A DNA stretch of 64,000 nucleotides from Enterobacterales bacterium (GTDB lineage Bacteria > Pseudomonadota > Gammaproteobacteria > Enterobacterales > Kangiellaceae), in NCBI GenBank assembly GCA_030949565.1, contig JAUZSK010000014.1:1-64000 (forward strand), in the 5' to 3' direction. Shown in pieces: positions 8,654 through 17,529 of this stretch (the stretch's first letter is position 1; each line of letters starts with the position of its first letter). The notes under the pieces are model-generated. The model saw only the letters and a list, made by a program, of their open reading frames with translations. It made no database searches and was not told the DNA's origin. Position numbers and translations under genes: made by a program.

Positions 8654-10282
8654 ATGATCCGCCGACAACTATTAGAAATCTATTTACTGCTTGCTTTGAT
8701 TTTTCTGCTGGCTTTTTGGCTGGTGTTGGATTTCACTTCTAACGCATCGCAAATGTCTTCTCTCTACAACACGAAAACGCTGCTGATTGTTGGTTCTGCG
8801 CTAGTGGTTATCGGTTGTTACGCTTTTTGTCGATTGCGCTGGATCATGAGATTAGAAGATTACGCGTGGCATCTACTGGCTTCAGAGGGGCATTTCCCGA
8901 TTAAGACCAAGCATACCTTCGATAATGTGATTAGCCACGCCCTGAATCAATTAATTCTCAATAATAGCCAACTCACCAAAGAAAAGTTAGATCTAGCCGA
9001 GCAGATTCGCAAGACTTCTTATATTGATAGCACCACGGAACTTGGCAATCAGTTATTTTTTAAAGCCGAACTTCAAGTAAGGCTACATAACCACGATGAA
9101 GCGGAATCGGGTCTGGTGGCTATTTTATCTTTCGTTGATGATTTAAATCAGCAACAGCGTCAGCTTAGTGATGACCAAGAAGTCAAAATAGCTTCTATTT
9201 TAAAGTCCTTTGTTGAAAATAATGATATGGCAGTGGTCGCAAGGCTTAAAGAGTCGGAATTTGGCTTAATTTTGCCTAATTTTACAGCTGATCAAACCGA
9301 TCAATTTTGTCGTCGCCTAATCGACCGCTTGACTAAAGGCGTGTTTGGTAGCACCGCAGACGTTGAGCATTTTATTGATATTGGGATCTCGACCTACAAA
9401 CAGGGTTTTGGTTATTACAACATCATGGCTGAAGCCGATATGGCGTTGCGCAATGCTCAGCTACAAGGTTGCAATAATTGGTTTATCTATGGTGAGCCTT
9501 TAGCCCGTAACAAATCCAAAGGAAGCTTGCGTTGGCGTAGCTTTTTACAAGGTGTGTTGCAACGACAAGAAATTATCCTTTTTACCCAGCAACTGCACTA
9601 CTTCTCCGATCAAGCCTTCGATCATCAAGAGATTTTAGCCAGAATACCCGATGGCCAGAGTATTTTGGATGCCAATACTTTTATCGCTATGGCCAATCAG
9701 TGTGGTTTGGCTGCTGAATTTGACCGGCAAATTATTGAAAACTTACTGGATTACTTGCTGTACCAGCAAAACAGTGATCAAAAACCTTTGTATACGGTAA
9801 ATTTACTTAGCGCCAGCTTATTAGATCCAATTTTTAGCCAATGGTTAGTGAATCGTTTAAAAAATCATCCACAAATTGCTAAACAGCTGGTTTTTGAGGT
9901 ATCAGAAAGTCGATTAAGTCGTTGTGTGGATGAATTTAGACCTTTGATGGAACAGTTGCATCAACTAGGGATCCGCTGGTGCGTGGAACATTTTGGTTCA
10001 CCGGATCGAGATTGGAGTTATTTAGGGGCTATTCCAGTGGATATGATTAAGGTTGATCGTCGGATCATTAATAATATTGCGAATGAATCGGAGCAACAAC
10101 TACTGTTAAGTTCGATTCTTGCTTCATTTGCACCAAGAAAAATGCTTATTTTTGCTGAAGGTGTTGAAAAAGAGCAGGATGCGGAATATCTTAGAAAACA
10201 TCATTTAGCCGGCGCTCAAGGTTATTTCTACTCCCAGCCCCAAAAGTTGAAATTTGATAAAAAGCAGTTGAAGGCGGTTTAA
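8654..10282 (+). CDS. Membrane-anchored degenerate GGDEF-EAL protein (CsrD/MshH-like)
   Basis: A 542-residue protein with two N-terminal membrane helices (residues 8-26 and 43-62), a HAMP-like linker, a GGDEF-like domain (about 120-275) and an EAL-like domain (about 290-530). The GGDEF signature is replaced by KESEF (RLKESEFGLILPN). In the EAL domain the signature is EIL, the metal-binding ExxE-type position reads EVSES, DDFG reads EHFG, while KVD and EGVE remain. Synthesis and hydrolysis of c-di-GMP are therefore unlikely. This architecture matches CsrD, which directs RNase E decay of CsrB/C RNAs; a c-di-GMP receptor such as LapD is the alternative. Promoter not identified. Confidence 0.7.
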   Translation: MIRRQLLEIYLLLALIFLLAFWLVLDFTSNASQMSSLYNTKTLLIVGSALVVIGCYAFCRLRWIMRLEDYAWHLLASEGHFPIKTKHTFDNVISHALNQLILNNSQLTKEKLDLAEQIRKTSYIDSTTELGNQLFFKAELQVRLHNHDEAESGLVAILSFVDDLNQQQRQLSDDQEVKIASILKSFVENNDMAVVARLKESEFGLILPNFTADQTDQFCRRLIDRLTKGVFGSTADVEHFIDIGISTYKQGFGYYNIMAEADMALRNAQLQGCNNWFIYGEPLARNKSKGSLRWRSFLQGVLQRQEIILFTQQLHYFSDQAFDHQEILARIPDGQSILDANTFIAMANQCGLAAEFDRQIIENLLDYLLYQQNSDQKPLYTVNLLSASLLDPIFSQWLVNRLKNHPQIAKQLVFEVSESRLSRCVDEFRPLMEQLHQLGIRWCVEHFGSPDRDWSYLGAIPVDMIKVDRRIINNIANESEQQLLLSSILASFAPRKMLIFAEGVEKEQDAEYLRKHHLAGAQGYFYSQPQKLKFDKKQLKAV

Positions 10283-10633
10283 TTAAACTTTAATTAACCT
10301 AGGTTAGTCGACTAATTGCTTTTTATTGGTGACTATTGGATATCGCAAAAGCCGATAAATCTAACAAAATTTCTTAAAATCAGCAACAACAAAGATCCAA
10401 AAGTGTGACCTTGGTCCAAAAAAAATGCCCGATCATCGTGATTTTGGTTGATTTTTACTCAAATTACGCTAAAATCTATCTTGTTCTTGAGATATTTTGA
10501 CTTTTTTATCTCTAAAACGAGATGAACCGTGGGAATTTTAATCCTGTGCTTTCGTTATATTCTATAATTGTACGTAGCATTGTTTGATTAGACTGACTTT
10601 AGTTTAAGTTGGTAGAAAGTTACCCGTCAATGA
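10283..10633. other. Gene-free region before the small Arg-rich protein
   Basis: AT-rich, with no coding frame. It contains a candidate sigma-70 promoter TTGATT-16-TAAAAT at 10448-10475 and a lone TATAAT at 10563-10568. If the first is used, the small gene at 10634 has a leader of about 150 bases; no riboswitch-like structure was recognised in it. Confidence 0.4.
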
Positions 10634-10870
10634 ATGACAACAGAGGATCCGATTGTGGATAACACTGACAAAGATACCCATTTTGAGATGATTAACGGCG
10701 AACGTACCTATATAGGTCCAGAACGTCGTCTCGAACGTCGCCGTGAACAAGGTCACGAAAGGGTGGAGCGCTTGTTAATAAACTTTGGTCTTGATCGTCG
10801 CTTAAGTACCGATCGTCGTCGCAAAGACACTTCTTGGTTTTTGACTTCTCAAAAAGTGGCTAATATGTAA
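10634..10870 (+). CDS. Small Arg-rich protein, unknown function
   Basis: A 78-residue acidic-then-basic protein. The first 25 residues are acidic and the rest is rich in Arg/Glu, with two similar segments GPERRLERRRE (about 31-41) and LDRRLSTDRRRKD (about 54-66). No signal peptide or membrane segment. It has its own promoter candidates and a strong terminator, which supports a real gene. ATG 10634 overlaps another out-of-frame ATG four bases earlier. I do not recognise the family; the repeated ERR/DRR pattern suggests RNA or protein binding but nothing more can be said. Confidence 0.6.
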   Translation: MTTEDPIVDNTDKDTHFEMINGERTYIGPERRLERRREQGHERVERLLINFGLDRRLSTDRRRKDTSWFLTSQKVANM

Positions 10871-10948
10871 TTTAGCATAGCGAGTTGCCGTTATGAGATA
10901 AAGATCTCCGGTGCTCGGACCCAATCTAATAAGCAAAATTTTTACACT

Positions 10949-10973
10949 AACCGATTTAATCATCGGTTTTTTT
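10949..10973 (+). terminator. Rho-independent terminator
   Basis: AACCGAT and ATCGGTT form a 7-bp stem with a six-base loop followed by a run of T, about 80 bases after the stop of the small Arg-rich protein gene. Confidence 0.8.
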
Positions 10974-11082
10974 ATGCCTGTTATGTTTGCCTCGATATTT
11001 TAGTCGCGTAAACATCAGCTTTGGATAATCATCCGGCTATTGGTTATCATGGGTCAACATCACATCTGTAGAAACCGATCAT

Positions 11083-12093
11083 ATGACTGATTTACATAAA
11101 AATAACCCACTTAGGATTCATACAGCAGATACTGTTGGTGAGCCATTAGTTTGGAAGCCCTCGCAGTCTAAAATCGCAAGTCACCTAGACTCTAAGCCAA
11201 CCAGTAGGACGCTTACAGAAACTTTAAATATTAGATTGCCTTCACCAATTCAGACGATTAGAAACTCTATTATTCAAAAAGCGGGGGTAACCTTAGATAT
11301 AAAAAGAGATGATTTAATACACCCAATTATATCCGGCAATAAATGGCGTAAACTACAGGGGCTCGTTTCGCAAATTATTAACCAGAATACAATCAAGATA
11401 GCCACCATGGGCGGACGCTACTCTAACTATTTACATGCCTTGGCCTACGCTAGTCATCAATTCAATTGGCAGTGTGACTTTTATGTTAGAGGCTATCCGC
11501 AGCAGGTGCTTACCCCGACGCTTAAAGATATCACTCAATGGGGCTGTCAAATCCATTTTGTCGATCGCCAAACCTTTAAAGCCATGAGACATAAACCACC
11601 CCGACTAGATGAGCCAGCTCTGTGGTTACCAGAAGGAGGATTAAACCCAATCAGTTTGCAAGGATTTGCACAGATATTTAATGAGTTGGAGACTGTCTAT
11701 GACACTATCATTATTGCATCAGCCACTGGTACTAGCGTTGCTGGGCTGGTTAAAGGTTGTAATGATGCTGGGTTAAAAACGAAAATAATAGGTATTTCAG
11801 TACTCAATAATCATTCTGAACAGTTGCAAAATATTACCGATTTGTTAAGCAATCCATCGCCCAATTGGAAGCTTTTGGCAGGTTACGAGTTCGGAGGTTT
11901 TGCTAAGTCTAAACCTGAGCTATCTCAGTTTATTGAGCAGTTTGAGCAAGAGTTTGGTTTACCCTTGGAAAGTCTTTATAGCGGTAAGTCATTCTATGCA
12001 ACTTTGGATCTGATAAGTAAAGGCTACTTCCCAACTCAAAGTCGAATTTTGCTAATTCACTGTGGTGGTTTGCAAGGGAAACGTAAGCCATGA
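11083..12093 (+). CDS. PLP-dependent ACC deaminase / D-cysteine desulfhydrase family enzyme
   Basis: A 336-residue fold-type II PLP enzyme. The pyridoxal lysine lies in SGNKWRKLQG (about residue 87), followed by the substrate-binding MGGRYSNYLHALAYAS and the phosphate-binding loop SATGTSVAGLVKG. Family members deaminate 1-aminocyclopropane-1-carboxylate or release H2S, ammonia and pyruvate from D-cysteine; the sequence alone does not decide. There is an unconserved-looking N-terminal stretch of about 60 residues with several internal Met-free positions, so the ATG at 11083 was kept although its RBS is weak. Stands alone. Confidence 0.8.
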   Translation: MTDLHKNNPLRIHTADTVGEPLVWKPSQSKIASHLDSKPTSRTLTETLNIRLPSPIQTIRNSIIQKAGVTLDIKRDDLIHPIISGNKWRKLQGLVSQIINQNTIKIATMGGRYSNYLHALAYASHQFNWQCDFYVRGYPQQVLTPTLKDITQWGCQIHFVDRQTFKAMRHKPPRLDEPALWLPEGGLNPISLQGFAQIFNELETVYDTIIIASATGTSVAGLVKGCNDAGLKTKIIGISVLNNHSEQLQNITDLLSNPSPNWKLLAGYEFGGFAKSKPELSQFIEQFEQEFGLPLESLYSGKSFYATLDLISKGYFPTQSRILLIHCGGLQGKRKP

Positions 12094-12291
12094 GGACTTT
12101 ATATGGTGATAAATTTAGCCGCTTTTCACTGGCTATATTCATCGGTGGTTAGCTATAGCTTTTGTAATTTATTACCACTTATAATGTGTTCTATATATGT
12201 GTCAGTATAATACTGCTTGATGCCTTGTCATCACTCCTAATTAAGGATGTTTATTATTAATATTTTAAATTTAAATAAGGAAATCATAAAA

Positions 12292-12879
12292 ATGATAAAA
12301 AATAAGTTGTTATTAGCCGCGTTTGTGATAGGTCTTTCTTGTAATGTTTCAGCCGTCGAACCTTCATTTGACAAGGCTGAGATTGGGTATATGGATTATA
12401 GCTTTGATTCCCCTTTTTCCATTTCGGAAAAATTAACCGGGTACGAGGTGAAATTAAGCCACAGTTTGAATGATAATTGGTATGTTGCGGGATCCTATAC
12501 TAGCGTTTCAAAAGATGTATCAAGTTTTGAGACTGTTGATTTAAATGTCTATGATATTGGTTTGGGTTATCGCTTGCCTATCTCAGAAAATATATTTGGT
12601 TTCGGCGAATTGGATTATCTAGGTAGTGATTTATCCTCAAATAATTTTGGCGGCTCAACTAGCGATGGTCGTCAAGCAAAGTTAGGAATTAAGGCTATGT
12701 TTACGGATAACCTGGAGTTTACTTTAGCGTTAGAAAATATTACGGACGGCGGAGTTAGCACCAATTATACGGTTATAGGCGGAGCCCTAAATTTGAATGA
12801 TAATATGGCCTTTTACTTTGATTATAAAAGTGAAAGCGAGCTAAATCGAAGCGCAATTGGCTTTAGGTTTAATTTTTAG
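12292..12879 (+). CDS. Small outer-membrane beta-barrel protein
   Basis: A 195-residue exported protein. Start at 12292 is preferred over 12247 because AAGGA lies ten bases upstream and a clean signal peptide follows (MIKNKLLLAAFVIGLSCNVSA). The mature part shows alternating polar/hydrophobic strands (NWYVAGSYTSVSKD, VYDIGLGYRLPI, MAFYFDYKSESE) and ends in aromatic GFRFNF, the BAM recognition signature. This suggests an eight-strand OmpA/OmpX-like barrel. Function unknown. A terminator follows immediately. Confidence 0.75.
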   Translation: MIKNKLLLAAFVIGLSCNVSAVEPSFDKAEIGYMDYSFDSPFSISEKLTGYEVKLSHSLNDNWYVAGSYTSVSKDVSSFETVDLNVYDIGLGYRLPISENIFGFGELDYLGSDLSSNNFGGSTSDGRQAKLGIKAMFTDNLEFTLALENITDGGVSTNYTVIGGALNLNDNMAFYFDYKSESELNRSAIGFRFNF

Positions 12880-12916
12880 CCTTAAAAAGAACAAGTTTTA
12901 TTAATAATCCTTATTC

Positions 12917-12943
12917 AAAGCCCAGATAATCTGGGCTTTTTTT
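12917..12943 (+). terminator. Rho-independent terminator
   Basis: AAAGCCCAG and CTGGGCTTT form a perfect 9-bp stem with a five-base loop, then a T run; 38 bases after the beta-barrel gene. Confidence 0.9.
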
Positions 12944-13002
12944 GAATTGTTATTTTATTTAGTTTAAAGTGGATCTACATTCAAGAATAAAGGAATCAGT
13001 CA

Positions 13003-14292
13003 ATGCATTTCAAACGTTTTTTCTACGTCTTCGGTTTTAGCTGTTTTATAAGCCTTGTCAGCGCTCAAGACTACGTCATTCATGCGGGGGCATTGATCGA
13101 TGTGGTTAATTTGAAAGTATTAAAAAATCAAAGTATCCATATTTCGGGCAATAAAATAGTCGCTATTGAAAAAGGTTTTACGCCTAACAAAGATCAACAG
13201 ATTCTAATCGACTTATCCAACCAGACGCTAATGCCTGGTTTAATGGATATGCATGTGCATTTATCCGGTGAATTTAACAAAACCTCCTACAATGAACGAT
13301 TTGTGATGTCGCCTGTCGATTTTGGTATTCGCAGTACTTTATTTGCTAAACGCACCTTATTGGCAGGCTTTACAACGGTCCGCGACTTAGGTGATTTATC
13401 ACCGGGTGTGACAGTCGCTCTTAGAAAGTCCATCAATAAAGGTTATGTCATCGGTCCGAGAATCTATGCGGCCGGGAAAAGTATCGCCACCACCGGAGGT
13501 CATGCAGACCCAACCAATGGTTTCAAACCGAGTTTAATGGGCGACCCAGGGCCTAAAGAAGGCGTTATCAATGGTCCTCAAGATGCCTTTAAAGCCATCA
13601 GGCAAAGATACAAAGAAGGCTCAGATGTGATTAAATTAACCGTCACAGGAGGCGTTTTAAGCTTGGCTAAAAGTGGCTCAAATCCACAATTTACACAAGC
13701 AGAATTAAATGCAGTGGTACGGGCTGCCAAAGATTATGATTTTGTGGTGGCGGTGCACGCACATGGCGCCGAGGGGATGAAACGTGCGGTGCTAGCAGGA
13801 GTGGATTCGGTGGAGCATGGTACCTATATGACGTCTGAAGTGATGAAATTAATGAAGAAAAAAGGCACCTACTATGTACCCACGATTACAGCGGGTAAAT
13901 GGGTCGGTGAAAAGGCCGCAATTAATGGATATTATCCCGCCATCGTGCAACCAAAAGCTGCCGCTATTGGACCTCAAATTCAAAAGACCTTTGCTAAAGC
14001 CTACAAAAAAGGCGTTAAAATCGCCTTTGGCACAGATGCGGGCGTATTTCCTCATGGTTTAAACGGCAGAGAATTTAAGTATATGAATGAAGCTGGAATG
14101 CCAGCCATTGAAACCATTCAATCAGCAACCATTACTGCGGCTAAGTTACTTAAGATTGATAATCAATTAGGCAGTCTCAGCGTTGGAAAATTGGCAGATT
14201 TGGTTGCTGTAAAAGGAGACCCACTAAAAGACATGAGTCTAATGGAGACTATTAGTTTTGTAATGAAAGATGGTGTTATCGTTAAACAATAA
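13003..14292 (+). CDS. Exported metal-dependent amidohydrolase (Xaa-Pro dipeptidase/imidazolonepropionase-like)
   Basis: A 429-residue amidohydrolase-superfamily protein with signal peptide ([21 protein letters not shown]). Metal ligands visible: HVH in [11 protein letters not shown] (about 83-87), the bridging-lysine region [10 protein letters not shown] (about 207-216), HAHG (about 250-253), EHGTY (about 270) and Asp in FGTDAG (about 346). The C-terminal sandwich strand [16 protein letters not shown] is typical. Relatives hydrolyse N-acyl or X-Pro peptides or cyclic amides in the periplasm. Specific substrate cannot be read from sequence. RBS AGGAA upstream; the gene is alone. Confidence 0.85.
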   Translation: MHFKRFFYVFGFSCFISLVSAQDYVIHAGALIDVVNLKVLKNQSIHISGNKIVAIEKGFTPNKDQQILIDLSNQTLMPGLMDMHVHLSGEFNKTSYNERFVMSPVDFGIRSTLFAKRTLLAGFTTVRDLGDLSPGVTVALRKSINKGYVIGPRIYAAGKSIATTGGHADPTNGFKPSLMGDPGPKEGVINGPQDAFKAIRQRYKEGSDVIKLTVTGGVLSLAKSGSNPQFTQAELNAVVRAAKDYDFVVAVHAHGAEGMKRAVLAGVDSVEHGTYMTSEVMKLMKKKGTYYVPTITAGKWVGEKAAINGYYPAIVQPKAAAIGPQIQKTFAKAYKKGVKIAFGTDAGVFPHGLNGREFKYMNEAGMPAIETIQSATITAAKLLKIDNQLGSLSVGKLADLVAVKGDPLKDMSLMETISFVMKDGVIVKQ

Positions 14293-14353
14293 TTGATTCG
14301 GTAACGCCTCTTTCAAAAACACTATCCGGTTTAAACAGTATTATTGCTCTCGA

Positions 14354-15271
14354 TCAGTGGCCAGTAAAGGTTTCACCTGCTTCCACTTTGAAATCAAGAT
14401 GGTTTTGCCTAGGGGGGAGTGGACAGGTGGCAAAAGCAGTAATGGCACAAGGTGGATTATAGGCATAATTGAAATCGATAACCGTTGTGTCGCCTTGTTT
14501 AGGCCAATTCACATCAAGAAATCGACCCGCTCCATAGGTGGTTTGTTGACTGGTTTCATCTACAAACATCAATGCCATCGGTTCATCTTTACCGTAGGAA
14601 ACGGCTTCTAACTGGTAGATTTTTCCTTGCCAGGTAAATTCTAATAAACCGGCTGAATCATTGTTTCTAACCGTGTTATAGACGGTGGCAATGCTGATTG
14701 TTTTGTCTTTTGTAGCGGGGATTAATTTAGCTATAACCCTTAACTTCGGGTTATAGGGATAAAAAAGGGTGCCTCTAAAGTGCGCAATGGATTGATTGAG
14801 CTTATTTTTAAGCCTGATGGCGTAGCCTTTTTCCCGCTTAATAATATAAAAAGAGTAGCTGCCAAATAGCACCTGAGTTTCATTCGGTATTAATTTAGCC
14901 TGCTCGGTGATTTTTCCATTTATTTTTACCTGATCGCTTTTGACCGTAAAGTCTATATCATCACCATTGACAGTTATTACGCCGATCTCTGGCGGTGAAC
15001 CATTCGGGAAAATATGTAGGTTATTAGACAGCGAACCAAGGCTATTTGTTCCTGATTGAAGCCAAAAAAGCCCTGCCAGTGATAACCATCCTGAGTCCGA
15101 ACGCCGCCCTTTATCATATTTCTCGACCCATTGATTCCAGTTTGAAAAATTTGCAGACTGTAGTGTCTCTCTATTTGAATTGCTTGGAGTGGTTGTGCAA
15201 ACCGGAAAGCATCCTACGAGGCTAACAAGTATTAATAATAATATCAAAACTGAAACGGGACGATTTAGCAT
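14354..15271 (-). CDS. DUF1684 lipoprotein
   Basis: A 305-residue lipoprotein. The signal ends in a lipobox (LILVSLVGC, Cys at about 21). The DUF1684 hallmarks are present: SGWLSLAGLFWL near residues 60-71, FRGTLFYPYNP in the middle and the strongly conserved end VIDFNYAYNPPCAITAFATC followed by PLPPRQNHL. The domain is widespread in bacteria, but its function is not established. It faces the amidohydrolase gene convergently with only 61 bases between. No operon partner. Confidence 0.85.
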   Translation of the reverse strand: MLNRPVSVLILLLILVSLVGCFPVCTTTPSNSNRETLQSANFSNWNQWVEKYDKGRRSDSGWLSLAGLFWLQSGTNSLGSLSNNLHIFPNGSPPEIGVITVNGDDIDFTVKSDQVKINGKITEQAKLIPNETQVLFGSYSFYIIKREKGYAIRLKNKLNQSIAHFRGTLFYPYNPKLRVIAKLIPATKDKTISIATVYNTVRNNDSAGLLEFTWQGKIYQLEAVSYGKDEPMALMFVDETSQQTTYGAGRFLDVNWPKQGDTTVIDFNYAYNPPCAITAFATCPLPPRQNHLDFKVEAGETFTGH

Positions 15272-15505
15272 AGTATCGACATCCTTAAAATCTATAAATA
15301 GCGAGTAATAATAAAGCTGTTTTTAATAGCTGTAAGTAATTATAAAGGAATTAAGGATTAAATTGAATTAATAGGTTAAGTTGTCAAGCATATCGCCGAT
15401 GAGGATATAGTCAGGTGAGATAAAAGCTGTTAATATGAGCCGAAATATTCAATTGCTGTTTTGACAATAGTCGGTATAACTGATTGAAAGTACTGGGAGA
15501 ATAAA

Positions 15506-17425
15506 ATGAGAATAAGCAAAAACCGAGCTAATGCTAGTTTTTTGAAGCGCATGACTTGCTTGCTGGCTCTGAGTTTGTTTGGAAACTATTCGGCGGCTTC
15601 CGGTAGTGAAGATGACTCTGATCATATTATTAAAGAGGTTCGAGTCGAATTTGGCGGATTAAACCAGATTATTTTAAGCGGTGATTTTTGGGATCTCGAT
15701 GAGCTTATATATATCCAACTAGGTCAAGATACCCAAGCTTTACAGATCCTTTCTCAGTCTGGCTCTGAAATTATCGTCGATTGTCCAGGCGATTGTGCTG
15801 CTGGAGATTACCTGTTAACACTTTCTGAGTTGGATGAAGATGATAATGATATCGAGCTGATGGATTCATATCATTTAACCATCGGTGCGGTTGGTCCCGC
15901 TGGACTAGTCGGGGAGCAAGGAACTCAAGGCTTGACTGGTCCGGCTGGCCCGATTGGTTCACAAGGCATTCAAGGTCCGCAGGGTTTAACGGGTGCTACC
16001 GGTCCAATCGGCCCACAAGGACCTCAGGGTCTAACGGGGTGGTTACCGGTCCACATCGGCCCAGCAAGGACCTCAGGGGTCCTCAACGGGCGCTCAAGGT
16101 TTAAAAGGTGATCCGGGCGTTGCAGGTGCAAAAGGGCCTGCTGGATTACCGGGCGAAACGGGAATGCAAGGTCCGCAGGGTTTAACGGGTGCTACCGGGC
16201 CAATCGGCCCACAAGGACCTCAGGGTCTAACGGGCGCTCAAGGTTTAAAAGGTGATCCGGGCGTTGCAGGTGCAAAAGGGCCAGCCGGCTTACCGGGCGA
16301 AACGGGAATGCAAGGTCCTCAGGGTTTAACGGGTGCTACCGGTCCAATTGGTCCACAAGGACCTCAGGGTCTAACGGGCGCTCAAGGTTTAAAAGGCGAT
16401 CCGGGCGTTGCAGGTGCAAAAGGGCCCGCCGGCTTACCGGGCGAAACGGGAATGCAAGGTCCTCAGGGTTTAACGGGAGCTACCGGTCCAATCGGCCCAC
16501 AAGGTCCGCAGGGTCTAACGGGCGCTCAAGGTTTAAAAGGTGATCCGGGCGTTGCAGGTGCAAACGGGCCCGCCGGCTTGCCGGGCGAAACGGGAATGCA
16601 AGGTCCTCAGGGTTTAACGGGTGCTACCGGTCCAATTGGTCCACAAGGACCTCAGGGCTTAAAAGGCGATCAAGGGGCTGTCGGGCCCCGAGGTCTGCAG
16701 GGACTAAAAGGAAATACAGGCTTTACAGGTCCTGCTGGGCCTCAAGGCTTAAAAGGCGATAAGGGATTTACCGGCGCGCAAGGTCTGCAAGGGCCTCAAG
16801 GCTTAAAAGGCGATAAGGGATTTACCGGCGCGCAAGGTCTGCAAGGGCCTCAAGGCTTAAAAGGCGATAAGGGATTTACCGGCGCGCAAGGTCTGCAAGG
16901 GCCTCAAGGCTTAAAAGGCGATCGCAGGCGTTGCCGGTGCACAAGGACCAGCAGGAGCAACAGGACCAACAGGACCACAAGGTCCGGCCGGAGCCGATGC
17001 TATTTTCAATCGAGCTTATGTGTCGGGGCAGTTGGAGTCGGACATTGATGCGGGGATCATTCCAGGAAGAACACTCAGTTTTAACAAAGACATTAATTCG
17101 CACTAATCTTAGGATTAGCTATACCGATAATTTTAGAGTGGCACCTTTTGCAAATTCAACGGCTACTGCGAGTGCATGTAGTTGGGAAATCCTAGTAGAC
17201 GACGTTTCTTGTGGTTCAGGAGCTTTGATTTATAGTTCTTATTCACAGGGAACGCAACCACTCTATATCCATTCTAGCAGTACCTTCGTTGGTTATTGTC
17301 CTAACATACCGAGTGGTACTCATACGCTCTCCGTGCGGGTGGGCCTTACAGCGAATATTGATCCTTCTGATTGCTATACGGGGTGGAAGTCAACCTTTAT
17401 GCTTGAAGTTGAAGAGGCAAAATAA
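15506..17425 (+). CDS. Secreted collagen-like protein with tandem Gly-X-Y repeats; three apparent frame breaks
   Basis: A signal peptide (residues 1-30) leads into an IPT/TIG-like beta domain (about 45-130, [19 protein letters not shown]...), then about 340 residues of uninterrupted Gly-X-Y triplets, then a C-terminal domain with four cysteines ([34 protein letters not shown]...GYCPN...DCYTGWKS). The frame breaks at 16033-16098 (about seven extra bases relative to the next repeat), at 16924 (one extra G) and near 17097 (one extra T). Removing nine bases gives 636 residues and a continuous reading. Such proteins form trimeric surface or extracellular fibres. Surface anchoring is not visible. 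The C-terminal domain is probably a trimerisation or binding head, by inference. Confidence 0.8.
16164..16627. repeat. 144-bp tandem repeats encoding 16 Gly-X-Y triplets
   Basis: The unit starts at METGMQ-type codons: the ATG of [10 protein letters not shown] recurs at 16164, 16308, 16452 and 16596, exactly 144 bp apart, with few substitutions. Each unit encodes 48 residues, including [19 protein letters not shown]. Near-identity between units shows recent amplification or homogenisation. A partial, corrupted unit precedes the first at about 15984-16163. Confidence 0.92.
16746..16917. repeat. 54-bp tandem repeats encoding six Gly-X-Y triplets
   Basis: GGCTTAAAAGGCGATAAGGG recurs at 16746, 16800 and 16854 with a fourth partial start at 16908, spaced 54 bp. 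The unit encodes [18 protein letters not shown] and the three copies are identical. This is a second, independent amplification within the same collagen-like gene. Confidence 0.92.
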
Positions 17426-17462
17426 TCATAATTTTAAATACCTTTAAACCTTTAAACAGGCA

Positions 17463-17499
17463 ATAGAAAACCTCTAGATGAGGTTTTCTATATTTTATA
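17463..17499 (+). terminator. Strong rho-independent terminator
   Basis: ATAGAAAACCTC and GAGGTTTTCTAT form a 12-bp perfect stem with a five-base loop, followed by ATTTTAT, 38 bases beyond the collagen-like gene. The symmetric stem could also stop transcripts from the right. Confidence 0.85.
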
Positions 17500-17529
17500 A
17501 TGAGCAATCCACTTTGTTTAGGGTGTAAT

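Noticed and set aside
15984-16930. CRISPR-like regular repeats
   Set aside because: The repeats are contiguous, in frame and encode Gly-X-Y triplets; there are no unique spacers.
16876-17103. Minus-strand Cys/Ser/Trp-rich frame opposite the collagen gene
   Set aside because: Composition is the reverse complement of Gly-X-Y codons; not a real protein.
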